Assembly: GCA_033439255.1 (NCBI GenBank) | Contig: CM065890.1 | Location: forward strand, 62,001 to 126,000 | Direction of reading: 5' to 3' | Origin: Hericium rajendrae | Lineage: Eukaryota; Basidiomycota; Agaricomycetes; Russulales; Hericiaceae | Length of the DNA: 64,000 nt | Shown: piece after piece, positions 33,675 to 45,734 of the stretch | Layout: each line of letters begins with the position of its first letter | How positions within the stretch are numbered: the stretch's first letter is position 1 | Program-made: the position numbers and the translations under genes | Notes under the pieces: model-generated | What the model was told of the DNA's origin: nothing | Database searches by the model: none | The model's input: only the letters and a program-made list of their open reading frames with translations

Positions 33675-34968
33675 CATCAGCAAAAGGGCAATCTTCTGAC
33701 TGGTCTGACTGTCTGACTCTTGTCTGAGATTTCTGGATAGGTCCATTTCTCTGATTTACATATGAATAAAATAGTGTGTAGATCATTTTGTAAAATTAGA
33801 CAAATATCAGACCTGTCAGATTTTTGAAAATCTACTAGACATAGCTAATCTTGTCAGACATTTACTAAATCCTCAGACAATTGCTATGTTTCAGATACAA
33901 TTAGACAGGTCCCTATTGTCAAGTATATTTCAGATACTTCAGACTTCTAATATCTGTCAGATATAAGTAAACTTGTCAGATAATAAAAAACTTATTAGAC
34001 AATTACAAGTTTTAGATATGATTAGATGAAACTCTATCATCAAGTATATTTTAGACACTTCAGACATTTTGCATTCATCAGATGCTATTGTTTTTGTTAG
34101 ACAAACAATGTTATTCAGATACAATTAGACGGGTCCCTATCGTCAAGTATATTTTAGATACTTCAGACTTCTGATATCTGTCAGATATAAGTAAACTTGT
34201 CAGATAATGGACAACTTCTCAGACAGTTATAACTTTTCAGATACAATCAGACAGGTCTCTATCATCAAGTATATTTTAGACACTTCAGACATTTTGCATT
34301 CATCAGATGCTATTGTTTTTGTTAGACAAACAATGTTATTCAGATACAATCAGACAGGTCCCTATCATCAAGTATATTTCAGACACTTCAGACTTCTAAT
34401 ATCTGTTAGATGTAAGTAAACTTGTCAGATAATAAGAAACTTTGTAGATAATTATAACTTTTCAGATACAATCAGATAAGTCTCTATTATCAAGTGTATT
34501 TTAGATACTTTAAACATTGTACATTCATCAGATGCTATTGTTTTTGTCAGACAAACAATATTATTTAGATACAATCAGACAGATCTCTATTATCAAGTAT
34601 ATTTTAGAGACTTCAGACTTTTAATATCTATCAGATATAAAGAAACATATTAGATAATAAAAAACTTCTCAGACAATCATAACTTTTCAGATACAATTAG
34701 ATGAATCTCTATCATCAAGTGTATTTTAGACACTTTAGAGTTTAGTATATTTATAATTTGTTAAAGTTTGTATTAGATTTTAGACAATCAACTTATCTCA
34801 GATATATTCAAACAGATGTTTGTTGTTAGATAAAATTTTTGAGTCATTTTCTTGAGACTTTATATTAAAAATCTAAAAGGATGAGAGTTTTTACACAGAA
34901 ATAGTAACATTACTTAACCTAATTGCACTTATCACACTGTAAAGATATAAAATAACACATCAATCAAT
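33675..34968. repeat. P4 transposase-side subterminal array
   Basis: There is no gene. A motif close to GGTCCCTATCGTCAAGTAT recurs about eight times near 33910, 34032, 34131, 34253, 34357, 34471, 34579 and 34706, spaced ~100-125 bp, each followed by a TTTTAGACACTTCAGAC-like phrase. This is the clearest candidate for ordered binding sites in the window. Confidence 0.85.
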
Positions 34969-37900
34969 TTAAAATGCTATTTCATTAGCATGATGATCAG
35001 AAAACTTATTTACATAGTAAGTATAAAAGGAATCTAAGGAATAAGTATGTCTAAAGTCAGTAGGAAGAAATTCTGCTCCAAAAACAGGCATCAAGTGAGC
35101 TCCTCGCAAAATACTATCAACATGGATTACAGAACGAATATTGTTGCCATCTTCATCAAGTTCTCGCTCTACAATCCACATTTTGGTATCAGGATCTGGC
35201 TCTTCTCCAACAGGAACAAACCACTCTACATATGCACAAGGATATGTGACTTTGTGATATTCAAATGAAAAGAATAGAAGAACTCGTCCAATAAAAAGTC
35301 CCTGCATTCCTGGTAACTCTGTGCCACTTTCAACAAAAATGCAATCTCGACGTGAAGGTCCATATCGCCATTCTGGTGTAGAACGAATGCGATGACGATG
35401 CATGTTTGTCAGACCTGACAAATCACTAGGAGAACGATATACAGCAAGAGCAGAATGAAATACATCAACTCTATATGGAGCTCGAGGAAGTGCAGATAAT
35501 TCTAATTCTGCTGATGAATGATCAGGATGAAGTTGATCATACACAAATCTTTGAATCATCTCAGAAAGCTCAGGATAACCAATGTGACCTTCAAGCCTAT
35601 GAAGTTCTCGAGGATAATGAGGTGCTTTCTTTCTAGCTAAAGTTACATTTGCCATATATTCTGGCACATCATATGCTGGTCCTCCATCTATATGATGCTT
35701 TGTAGCTTTTTCTTTATCTTCATTAAGTTCATCTTCATCTTCAAGTTCTGAATCTGATTCAAGATCTGAATCTGATTCAGATTCAGAGGAGTCTGGTTCA
35801 TAGTCTGAGTCTATTTCTGATTCAGAGGAGTTTAATATAGATTTAGAATTATCAATGTTGACAAGATCTAGAGGCAAATCAAGCATGCCACGAGCTATGA
35901 AGTCATTTTTAGCTGCAGCAAGTTTGTCAAGCCTCTGATTTGTGAGCAGCATCTGCTCGAGTGCATTAAATCTGCTAGAACGTCGCCATGGCTCTTTTAC
36001 AGCTTTGATGTGTTTGGCCTCAGTTATAGATGTGCAAAGTCCATTTGGCACACCAAACAGCCGAATAAGTTCAACATAATGCATCAGAGCATGCTGTTTA
36101 GGTAGAGAAAATGCTTCACGAATTTCAACATCCTTAAAGATAACTCGTTCTTTATGAAATTTTGCAAGTGCAGCTTCCATAGCATTTAGTGCAGTCTCAT
36201 CAATAGTTGACCTTCGTGCAAGATAGCAGAACTCCATGAATGCAGCAATAGCTCGAACCATCTGATCTGGAACATGTCCTTGAATTGCAGGCAAATATAC
36301 CTTCATCAAAGCCTTAGAGTCATCACCAGTCCATTGCTGAAACCCACGTCCTTCAGGAAATCGACGCAGTTCTGGAAATGAAGGAGCAGCAGCAATTCTT
36401 TGATCAATATCTGCCATAATTCCAGAAGCACGAGTTGGTCCATGTTCATGAATCAGATAATCTTCAACCCAAGCTACCAAGTGATCTTTGAAAACACCCT
36501 TGATTACTTGATGCAAAAGATCAAATACAATAAGCTCATGAATATCTCCTCTTGGAAAATAAAATGTGAATGGCTAAGAAAATAAATTAGAATAAGTCAA
36601 AACTTTATATTTTAGCTAGTTGTACTCACCATGATATCAGGAACTATGCCATATTTATCCCAGAGATCTTTTGCCTTAGTGCCATGATTCATTAAAAATT
36701 CTGTATGTGTATGACTTCGAGTTCCACCACCTCCATCATCTAGATCTTTTGGTCGAGACAAGCATTTTGGACACCAACCTGAAACAATACAAGATACCAG
36801 CACTTGTTCAGGATAATCTCCAATATAAGGTCCAATCCCATAAATAACACGACGAAGATGTCCATCAGAACATCAAACAATCTCTGGAGTAGTCATGCCA
36901 GGACGCAAATGCTCAAGAATTGTACGCAAAGACTGTTGTATTAAATGCCGACGAAATTTACGAAAAGCCACATCATTTTGATATCGTCTATCTGTTTTTC
37001 CAAGAGATAAAAATCCCAAGATGCTTACAGCATCTCTATGAGCTCGACGAACATTGTTATGCACATTTCCAATTGAACCATACAGTGGCCAAAATTCATT
37101 GTGTCCTGTAGCAACAGAGACTGTAGTTTTATCACTGCCTAGAATTACAGGCACAAACATAGCACCTTTGTTAGTTGGATCTTCAGCCATAATTGTATCA
37201 GCTTGTTTCCATGACCAATCTCCAGTCATAAAGTCTGTCCACTGTCGTTCACCATTTTCTTTAAAGTTTCGCCTTGGAGCATAGTCAAATTCTTTAGCAA
37301 AATCAGGATTTTTTAGTTGGTTATGCACAAGTGTATGTGGATTGCGATACCAGACTTCAAATTCTTTTGACATCCATGAAGGTGGGTTTTTAGGTAGCTT
37401 TCCCTTATATTTTACTGCAAAACAAAGCCACTCAGCATCTCCATGCTCAATTGAATCAAGCACTGCATGGAGATCATCTTTATTTGCATATGGATATGCA
37501 TCAGTAGTTTTGGCCCACATTCCCATAAGACGGTTAAATTTCTTCTTAGAAACTGGCATCTCTCGAAAAAGCAAATCTGCAGCCTCAAATTCTACTCGAT
37601 TTCGAAAAGGAGACCAATTATTAGAATCAGGAATATCCTGTGGATGTGGAGCTGCTCCATCATCAAGATAGTTGCCTGCACTATCACATGGTCTTCCATT
37701 GAGGTCAGGATGCATTATATTCTGAATTCCAGGCTCTGCAGCAATATCATCCATGTCATCATCTTCAAGTTCACCATAATGTGGATCAGCATAAAATATA
37801 TCTGGCACTTCTGATGAGGATGAACGAGACAATGGCCGAGGTGCAGGTTTCAAAGGCACATTGAGAGCATCATCATCTCTGTTTAATTCAGGATGTATAA

Positions 37901-38018
37901 TATGAATATGCTGCTGCAAGCCTCCAAGTGTCACAAAGCCCCTCCGACATGTAGAAGTCAAGGGTTGTGGGCAGACAAATATACGAGGCTTGTATTGCTT
38001 TCGGCGAGGAGGTGCCAT
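34969..38018 (-). pseudogene. P4 Plavaka transposase, two exons, one in-frame TGA
   Basis: Exon 1 is 38018-36630, the intron 36629-36574 (GTGAGT...TAG), exon 2 36573-34969; this would be about 997 codons plus stop. It starts at MAPPRRKQYK, followed by a C2H2 finger (CPQPLTSTC...H-x4-H). The motif order is the same as in P2 and P3, with a longer acidic SESESDSD block before the C-terminal part. A single TGA at 36875-36873 replaces the Arg codon after TTPEIV; everything downstream stays open. P6 carries the same TGA, so both copies arose from a source already bearing it, or mobilised by a transposase supplied in trans. Confidence 0.92.
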
Positions 38019-39418
38019 TATAGCAACTGAGACAATCAGAAGTCTCTGCTTCAATTATGCAATCTCAAAATTTCAACACAGGATATATCACAGCACAGTA
38101 GCACACAAGAATTATTCGCACTCAGACACAAGATATCCAAGCAAGATCTTCAAGTTAATGGATCACGCTTGAAGAAACAGAGCACGACAAGATCAAAGCA
38201 AGCTGGCAGTCCCAAGTCAAGATCAAGATATATCTGATGTGAGACAAGCACGTATGTTGGAATAGGCTCAAAAGCGGCAAGACCACAGTGCCTTTGCACC
38301 AATCAAGGCAAAACAGTTGGTAGCAAGTCCAAATGCCCAAGAGTGTCTTCACACACCCAAAATCGTGGCACTGCAAGTCAAAATAAGTCAGTTCCAAGTT
38401 TTAAGGCCGAGAATGCCCCACACCAAGCAGGGCAGTCACATCGAAAAGCATCCGCGCGGTCAGCAGTATGGGAGAAGATGCCGTGAGGCACGATATATGT
38501 GCCCCACAGCATGCGCGAAGTCAGCAATACAAGAAGAAGCCGCGGGGCACGAATATCGTGCCCCGTGGTCTGTGCGCAGCCAGCAATATGAAAGAAGATG
38601 CTGTGAGGCACGACATACGTGCCCCACAGCATCCGCGAGGTCAGCAGTACGAGAAGAGACCGTGGGGCACGAAATACGTGCCCCACGGTGTGCGCGCGGT
38701 TAGGTATACGAGAGAAGAGACCATGGGGCACGAATATCGTGCCCCGTGGTCTGCACGCAGCCAGCAATACGAAAGAAGATGCTGTGAGGCACGATATACG
38801 TGCCCCACAGCATCCGCGAGGTCAGCAGTAGGAGAAGAGACCGCGGGGCACAAAATACGTGCCCCACGGTGTGCACGCAGTCATCAGCACGAAAGGAGAC
38901 AGCGTGGAGCACGATATTCGTGCCCCACGGGTGCGCGCAGTCAGCAGAAGGAAAGGAGAGACCGTGGGGCACGAATTCCCTGCCTCACGGTCAGCTGCAT
39001 AAACAAGAAAGCATGGAGCACGTATCTCGTGCTCCACGATGTGCGCAATGCACTCGCCAGAACCAGAAAAATAACAAAACAAGTAGAATGAACTTACTGC
39101 AAAATGCGGGATACGAGGCACGGAGAGATGTGCGAGATGCAGGGATTCACGTTGAGCACCGGGGCACGAAGGCGTACGAGCAGGGGTGTTCTGAAGATGG
39201 ATGAATAGAGGCGAAGATACGGGCCGGGGGGAGCGTGCCGAAGGACGGGGGCTGTATGCAAGGCGAAGCGAGACTGGACTTACGTGAGCTCAGGACAGAG
39301 CAACGTAGAGACGGTTGCTTACCTCTGCTGTCGTCCTCTTGTTATTTCCGTTCGCCGTCTCTCTCGCTACACCAGCTCCTCTTACTCTTCGTTGCGTGCT
39401 TACTGCGTCTTGCTATCT
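38019..39418. promoter_or_regulatory. P4 central bidirectional promoter region
   Basis: This 1.4-kb gap between divergent start codons is longer than in P1 or P2 because of the tandem palindrome array at 38447-39050. A CT/pyrimidine-rich stretch (39330-39400) precedes the partner start, as is common near fungal transcription starts. Frames open on both strands across the array are repeat artefacts. Confidence 0.6.
38447..39050. repeat. Tandem array of ~10 palindromes, ~60-bp period
   Basis: About ten units, each centred on a palindrome like GGGCACGAATATCGTGCCC, lie near 38486, 38545, 38605, 38664, 38725, 38787, 38846, 38908, 38967 and 39013. Linkers resemble ACGGTGTGCGCGCAGTCAGC plus AGTACGAGAAGAGA. 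Paired changes on both arms (GAGGC/GCCCC, GGAGC/GCTCC) partly keep the dyad. The position between two divergent genes suggests regulator or transposition-protein binding sites. The same array is in P6. Confidence 0.88.
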
Positions 39419-42400
39419 ATGCGACCAAGGAGGGCTCGTGGGTCAGCTGCTGCTGCTGAGAAACCCCAAGAGCAGACTCACCAGACGTTGCCCAAGAACA
39501 GCGTCAAGAAGAGACGCCGTACAACGGAGGAGGTGATGGCGGACGAGGCTGCCGAGAAGGCTGCCCAGCGCGCTGATGAAAGTCTTCGCGCACGCTCACA
39601 GGGAAAGGCGAGATCGAAAGAGCAGCCTGTGGATGCGGACGGTGGTGACGCAGAGTCGGATATGGATGTCGATGGTCAGTCAGTGTTTTCACGGAGCATA
39701 TCACTTTACTCACCTAGGATATCTGCGTGTTCTAGCACCAGAGACCTCACAAACGACGCGAACAGCACCCCAAAGAGCACGTCGAACGTTGCGTGCTCGT
39801 CCAGAGGTCGTGATCACCTCCGCAGCTGGCTCGAAGGTGGTGCCGAAACGTGTGCGAGCCGCGGGTGAGACCGACGTCGAGGAATCGCGTGGGACCAAAG
39901 ATGCCGGACACAAGAGACACAAGTCTCGGCCGTCAACGGGCGACGGAGGTGGAAAAGCCGAGACAGGGGCGGGGGGACGCAGTGAGCAGGGCACGGAGAA
40001 CGGGACAACGGAGGCTGGTGGGCAGGAAGACACGATCGAAGAAGATCAAGGTAAGCACTTAACTCTTAGCCATATACAACGGTTGGACTTACCTTTGAAC
40101 ACCCTATCGCAGCTCCTCGAAACGTCGATCGTCGCGATCGCACAGATCGGACACCGAAACCGTCGAAACCGTCGAAGCACCCTAGGAAACCGAGCGGGAG
40201 CAGTGTTGAGGATAATGAAGTCCCGGATGAAGGTGGAGCAGTCAAGGAGGATGCACAGGACGGGGATGAGGATGGTTATGAGGCTGGACAAGACGATGAC
40301 GGCGCGAGGGAGAGATTGAAGAAGAGGAAAAAGGTCTCCTTCAAGGAGGGAGGTGCGTCGAAGACGAAGACAAAGGTTCCTGATGGCAGGTGAGTTGTTA
40401 CTTATCGGGCGCTCGAGTGATTTGCGGGCGCTTGCACCGTTTGCGTGCTGCTCGGCGCCTGTTTTAATTTATTTCTCGTCGAGTTCCAACACAGTCTCGC
40501 GATCGAGACTCAGATCCTCGTTTTTCAGCTGTACAACACGCACATCACTATTCTCTCTCCGAATGCTTGTCCTTACTGGTATGCTGACACATCTTCCATT
40601 TAGAAAACATGGTATCCTCCCTGATTGGCAGTCAAAAATCCCCGGAGCAGCACAGTCAACATCTTCCTCCACCACAGCACCCCCGAAGTCGGACTCTACA
40701 TCGACGACTCCTTCCCGTTCGACGAAGAATAAGCGCCGCTCTTCAAAAAAGGCAGGCGACGAGCAAATCAAGATCAATGTGCTGGAGGATGAAGACGAAG
40801 ACGATGCGGAGGAGGCTGCATCAGTACGGGCAGCCCAGGATAGCAAACGAAAGGTGCGTTTTTCCTTCTCACTCATGCTTGTCTGTTTGGTGACTATCTT
40901 ATTGCAGCAGCTCAAAATACCGGTTCAAGTTATCATGAAAACCGTCACCTCCCCACGATTATCTCGAGACAAGGTATCTACGAACATGGCTATGCGAGGG
41001 GTGCGTTTTTGCCTCTTCCTTTTCTTTTGGCAAGTGCGGGTTTGGTGCAGGAGGTCGGGGACGACGTGGGATTCGGGGACGTGTCCGCGCGAGTAGATCG
41101 GCATCGATCTCGTCGATCGACTTAGCGAGTCGTGGGGGTTGCACGCGGGTTGTGGGTCATGTAGCGCGGCGTCGTGCAGGTGTGCTCGCTGACGGCGAGT
41201 ATGACGTGCGAGTCGTCATGGGGCTTGCTCAATGTGGGCAATCTGTCGTTGTTCACGGGATATCTGACACTAACACTTTTTTTAACGATACTGTAGGAGA
41301 ACAAACTCGCCAACAAGCAAGCCACCAACGCAGCTGCACAAGGCAATTCAAGTTCCGGCAAACACAAGGTACGTTTTAGTCGTTATAAGCTGTTCTCTAT
41401 TACTAACCCTTTCTAACCAAGGGCCAAGCCGATATCCAGCAAACCTTAAAAGACATTGCACGAGGCAGTTCAAGCAAGCAGAAGGTATGTTTATATTCAC
41501 TATAATGTTGTTAGTATCCGGTCTCTAATGCACTAAAGTACAAACAGGATGCCCCACTTGCCGCGAGCAAGGCCTTGTCTGGCAGCAAGGCCCCAGCAGT
41601 CCCGAGCGAGACCAAGCCCGAGACAGATGAGGCCGCGCAGCCCATCGTCAAAGCCCCGGCACTCCAGAGCGAGACCGAGCCCGAGACAGATGAGGCCGCG
41701 CAGCCCACCGTCAAAGCCGCGGTTCTCCAGAGCGAGACCGAGCCCGAGACAGACGAGGCCGCGCAGCCCATCGTCAAAGCTGCGGTTCTCCAGAGCGAGA
41801 CCGAGCCCGAGACAGACGAGGCCGCGCAGCCCATCGTCAAAGCTGCGGTTCTCCAGAGCGAGACCGAGCCCGAGACAGATGAGGCCCTGCAGCCCTTCAT
41901 CAAGACTGGGGATGTCCTGCGCAAGACCAAGCCTGAGGTGAACAAGGATGTCCAGCCCGTTGTGCAAGTGCCAGAACTCCCGAGTGAGACAGAGCCTGAG
42001 ACGGATGAGTACGCGCCGCCTCGCATCCGGGCCCCTCGTCTCCCGAGTGAGACAGACCCGGATTATGATGATATAGAGGCCCGCAAGATGTTCGGGTATG
42101 CAGCGGAGGCTGCTCGCGAACACCCTCTCAGAGGTAGCATTGACAGGGAAAGTGATGCGGACATGCCGTCGACCTTCTCCATTCCTCCTCCCTCTCGCCA
42201 TACACCATCTTCTATGAAGATCAATGCTCCTGCGCAGACTCCTGCACGCACAGTATCTGCCAGCAAGGCCTCACTGCCTGCACATACACCTTCTAGTAGG
42301 AAGGCTGCTCTGCCTGCTCGCACGCCAATTTCATCTACATTGAAGCTTGCTCATACGCCATCGTCATCTGTCGTAAGTTCACTCTGATTTCTTTATTCAT

Positions 42401-43543
42401 CACTGACTCTTATATTCTCTAGTGTCGTACTCCTTCCAACATCACTGTATGTTTTTTATTCTGTTCTTTTGCCTCTTTCACTAAATGATATTTGTCAGTC
42501 GACATCGAGTCGCTCTAGCTCTAGCCACACTAATGACAAGCTCCCTATTCCAGTAGACGAGTTCAACAACTTGTTCATTCTCATGTGGAAAGACTTCCTG
42601 GGCATTCGCTCAGAGCCATGGGTGATTAGCGGTTTGATTCCTCGCATGCAACAGCTGTGGAATTCGTGTTATCCTCTTGTGCCGCATGTAGTCTCTAACA
42701 AAGATGATGCTGTCTTTGGTGTGGTGAGTTTCATGTCTATTTTTTTTGTAGATGCACTTACATTTTTTTTTCTAGACTCGGCAGCGGACCTATGAGTGGC
42801 GGAGCCACTTTGCGTCTGTTGCTAAGGCTGTTGTTAAGGAGGAGTGGGCTCTATCTCTTTTAGGCTGTAGGGAGATTGCAAAGCCTGGTGAGACTGATGA
42901 AGACCTGAAGCATGAGTGGATGCACTTCAAACTAGGTCGGTTTGATGATCCAGCTGATCCTGAGGATTCTGGCACCATGCCTTTTATTTTTGGAGAGGTC
43001 ACTTACGAAAAGGATCATTCATTGGTATGTTTTCTTCTTTTAATTTTTCTAAGCTAAGGTTTGTTTCTATAGACCATCAGTGGCATGTTTAGGGGTGATA
43101 TGGTGCTCAAGACCTTTGGTCGAGCTCATTTGTCTATTGTTGAAGCTCTTCCTGCTGAGTCTAGGCAGGATGGATGGCCCAGATCAGCTCTTTGCCTGGC
43201 TGTTGTTGCTGTGAGTGTCTTTCTGACTCTTCTTATAGAAGCTGATTTTGTGCAGATGGAGCGAGCCTTGTTCCTCAATTTATCAGTGAATGATCGTCCT
43301 GCCAATCTCAAAAACCCTGATGATATGGACTTTTCTGCTGGTAATTGGGGCTCAGCTTCTGTGCATTATATGAACACCATCAATGCTCTTTCTGACAAGA
43401 AGTGGAAGCTGATCATGGAGGGTGCTCAGGAGTATAGCATATCTAGAGTCAACCATAATCGTGGTCCTGTTGACTCTGAGCCTCAGGATGCTAGTGGCAG
43501 TCGTCGTCGCAATCTTATTGAGTACATGAGTGATGATGAATAG
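39419..43543 (+). CDS. P4 partner protein (gamma), many exons, DUF6532-like C-terminus
   Basis: It starts at MRPRRARGS. Exons: 39419-39674, 39736-40050, 40113-40390, about 40613-40852, then short exons, about 41549-42374, a short CRTPSN exon, about 42499-42723, 42775-43023, about 43073-43211 and 43255-43543. Modules: KKRRRTTEEVMADEAAEKAA, RARPEVVITS, LKKRKKVSFKE, LPDWQSKIPG, eight 63-bp acidic repeats, an S/T-P-K-rich stretch, then FNNLFILMWKDFLGI, RQRTYEWRSHF, MFRGDMVLKTFGRAH and FSAGNWGSASVHYMN, ending EYMSDDE. It is predicted soluble and nuclear. No disabling change was noticed. P6 has a nearly identical copy (Arg7 to His is one difference). The role is unknown; it may bind element ends or act on silencing. 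Confidence 0.75.
41599..42062 (+). repeat. Eight 63-bp acidic coding repeats (SETEPETDE type)
   Basis: In frame, 21-residue units run SETEPETDEAAQPIVKA plus four variable residues. The third to fifth units are nearly identical; the last three drift (RKTKPEVNKD, SETEPETDEYA, SETDPDYDD). The unit differs in length and wording from the alpha arrays (GSDTEPEDDE), yet TEP(E/D)xDE is shared, so the array has been re-amplified separately in each subfamily. The mirrored array in P6 is at about 57551-58014. Confidence 0.85.
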
Positions 43544-44746
43544 TTTGGTTTCTTCTTCTTCTTCTTTTAAAGTGATCTGACTTGTATTTTTTTTTAGAAT
43601 TTGATCTACAAATTGATATCCCTTTAGTTTGTCCTTTTCTTTTATTCTGCTGTTATTCTTACTTAATCTTGAATAGAGAACCTTGAACTTTGAACTTTCT
43701 TTTAGTTTGTCTGTTTTCTATCTTTTATTTTTCATCTGATCTAACTTTTAGATTAGCCCTTTTCTGATACAGCTGCATTTAATTTCTCTAATAGTTTGTT
43801 TTGTTTTGCTATTAATACTTTCATCTATGGCCTAGTATTTGGGTTTATGTTGCATGGGCGTTTAGTTGTTTACCTGCATAATCTAGAATGCAGTGGTTCT
43901 GATCATCTGGTGTGATTTTGACTGTCTGATTAAGTTCTAATATAATATGAGCATTCTGATAGCTAAAATCTATCTAATCATTTGTTTTGACTGATTTGCT
44001 CTAAGTGATGCTGAATATGTCTGATTTGTTTAATTTTTGTCTAAGATTATATCTAATTTGTCTGAACTCTTGTCTAATAATTTCTGATGTATCTGACTTA
44101 TCTAATACTATATAAGTCAAGTCTGATATCATGCTCAGAGGAGAATCTGAATGATAAGGTTGCTCTGCCATAATGAAAAAAATATCTTTAGGTAGCATCT
44201 AATTCTAGAAAAAAATCTAGCTTTAAAATAAGTGCTAGCCTTTAGATAACCTCTGACCTTTTAGATAACCTCTGACCTTCAGATAAACTATAATCTTCAG
44301 AAATACTCTACACCTCTAGATAAAGTCTGACTATCAGATGTACTCTGATCTTTAGATAAAATCTAAATTTTTAGACAAAACATGATACTCAGACAAAGTC
44401 TGACATCTAGAGAATATCTAATTTCAGACATAGATCAGAGAAATATCAGAGTTTGTCTAACTTGTAGATAAATTTGATATTCAGATAATATCTAATGTCT
44501 AGATAGATTCTAAATCTAGAAAAAATCTAACTTTAGACTTTTGTCTAAAATTTAGATAGCTGTCTGAGATCCAGATAGCTGTCTGAGACTCAGAGAGCTG
44601 TCTAAGGTTAGATACTTTTATCTGAAAAACACTTGACGATAGGGACCCGTCTGATTGGTCTGATTATCTGATCATCTGGAGCAGACTAAATTAGACAAGA
44701 TCAGATAAAGTCAGACATCATTTAGACAAATGCACGTTTACTGATG
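43544..44746. repeat. P4 partner-side subterminal region
   Basis: There is no gene. The 3' flank includes a phrase near 43890 (TGCAGTGGTTCTGATCATCT) shared with P2 near 18245. TCTGA/TCTAA words are dense from about 44020. GATAGGGACCCGTCTGATTG lies near 44638, about 100 bp from the end: a single copy of the motif arrayed at the other end. Confidence 0.82.
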
Positions 44747-44809
44747 CACAGGCTGTGGACATATATATGTACGGCATTTATATGTCTTTCGATTCTGAGC
44801 AGATGCCAT
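44747..44809 (-). pseudogene. P3 transposase, N-terminal codons separated by P4
   Basis: It starts at 44809 with MASAQNRKTYKC and reaches CPQPV of the zinc finger at 44747, where the CA duplication and P4 begin. The match to the P2 start (MAPPSDQKSYKC) fixes the start codon. Confidence 0.9.
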
Positions 44810-45734
44810 TGGAATGATCAATTTCACCCAAGTCCCAAAGATTTTAGACTTGGAATATTATTATCACAACAACAACTCGAGCACAGCAAGTAATCGCAAA
44901 ATGCAAGCTTCGACCTTCAAGCAACAGGTCTCTGAGCCTTCAAAGATCAATGTATTTCAAGTCACCGAGAGTCACACTATCACTGTCAAATCTGAGAATA
45001 GAGATACTGCAGCAATATCAAATATGCAGGTTGTCAAGATGTAACCAGTATCAGAGCAACGTAGTACGCAGTGTTATTTGTGAATCAACCAAGATGCAGG
45101 TCATGCAAATTTCTTCGAAGTAACCACCCAAAGTAGATAAAGTGCAGCTACATCAGGAACCCTTTCAGTCTTCTTAGTGACCTTGTTGGTCTGGTTTGGG
45201 TCTGGTGGATCTGGTTTTTGTCTGGTTTGTCTGGTTTTCATCTGAATTGATAGAAAACCAGACAAACCAGATGAAAACCAGACAAACCAGACAAAAACCA
45301 GATTCACCAGATCCAAACCAGACCAACAAGGTCACTAAGAAGACTGAAAGGGTTCCTGATGTAGAAATATGAGATTACAAGACAGATGATGAGCGGGCAA
45401 AGAGATGAGAGTCGAGAGGTAAGATGGTGCAGAGATGACCTAGGTGTAGAGGGCCAGGCTTCAAGAGAGCACCAGAGTTCAAGTAATGTCACCAGTGGAG
45501 AACGCAGCTACACAAGAGACAAGGAGGTCCGCGGCACGAGAGACAAGGAGGTCCACGGCATGAGAGACAAATAGAGACACAGCGCGAGGGACAAGCCGCG
45601 AAGAGTCACGTGGTATCAGAGAGCTGGCGGTGAAGCGAAGCGAAGACGGTGGTTGACAAGTCAGTCCCTCACTGCTCTGCTGTCGTGTCGCAGGTGCACC
45701 TCTGCCCTCACTGCTCCTCTCTGTTCCTGCGGAC
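44810..45734. promoter_or_regulatory. P3 central bidirectional promoter region, with B5
   Basis: This is the gap between the divergent P3 transposase and partner gene. It contains MITE B5 and an imperfect tandem repeat GAGAGACAAGGAGGTCC (45510-45570). There is no palindrome array. Promoter function is inferred from the layout. Confidence 0.45.
45151..45361. mobile_element. B5: 211-bp hairpin MITE, family B
   Basis: It has a TA duplication (45149-45150 and 45362-45363), the same hairpin and loop orientation as B1 and B2, and sequence nearly identical to B1. It lies in the P3 promoter region about 370 bp before the partner gene start. Confidence 0.93.

Larger units (their letters stand above)
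33675..44746 (+). mobile_element. P4: Plavaka-type two-gene transposon (gamma), complete
   Basis: The ends CATCAGCAAAAGGGCAATCT and (reverse complement) CATCAGTAAACGTGCATTTG share the CATCAG.AAA.G core. The CA duplication (33673-33674 and 44747-44748) is confirmed by the uninterrupted GTACCCACAGGCTG in P2 near 12282. It is 11,072 bp with no nested elements seen. The transposase (minus, 34969-38018) and partner gene (plus, 39419-43543) diverge from a promoter with a palindrome array. It is almost identical to P6. It inserted into the zinc-finger codons of the P3 transposase. Confidence 0.93.

Noticed and set aside
38317-39204. Several 70-207 codon frames on both strands
   Set aside because: They arise from the tandem palindrome array, whose period keeps frames open; there is no conserved domain, and it lies between two real genes.
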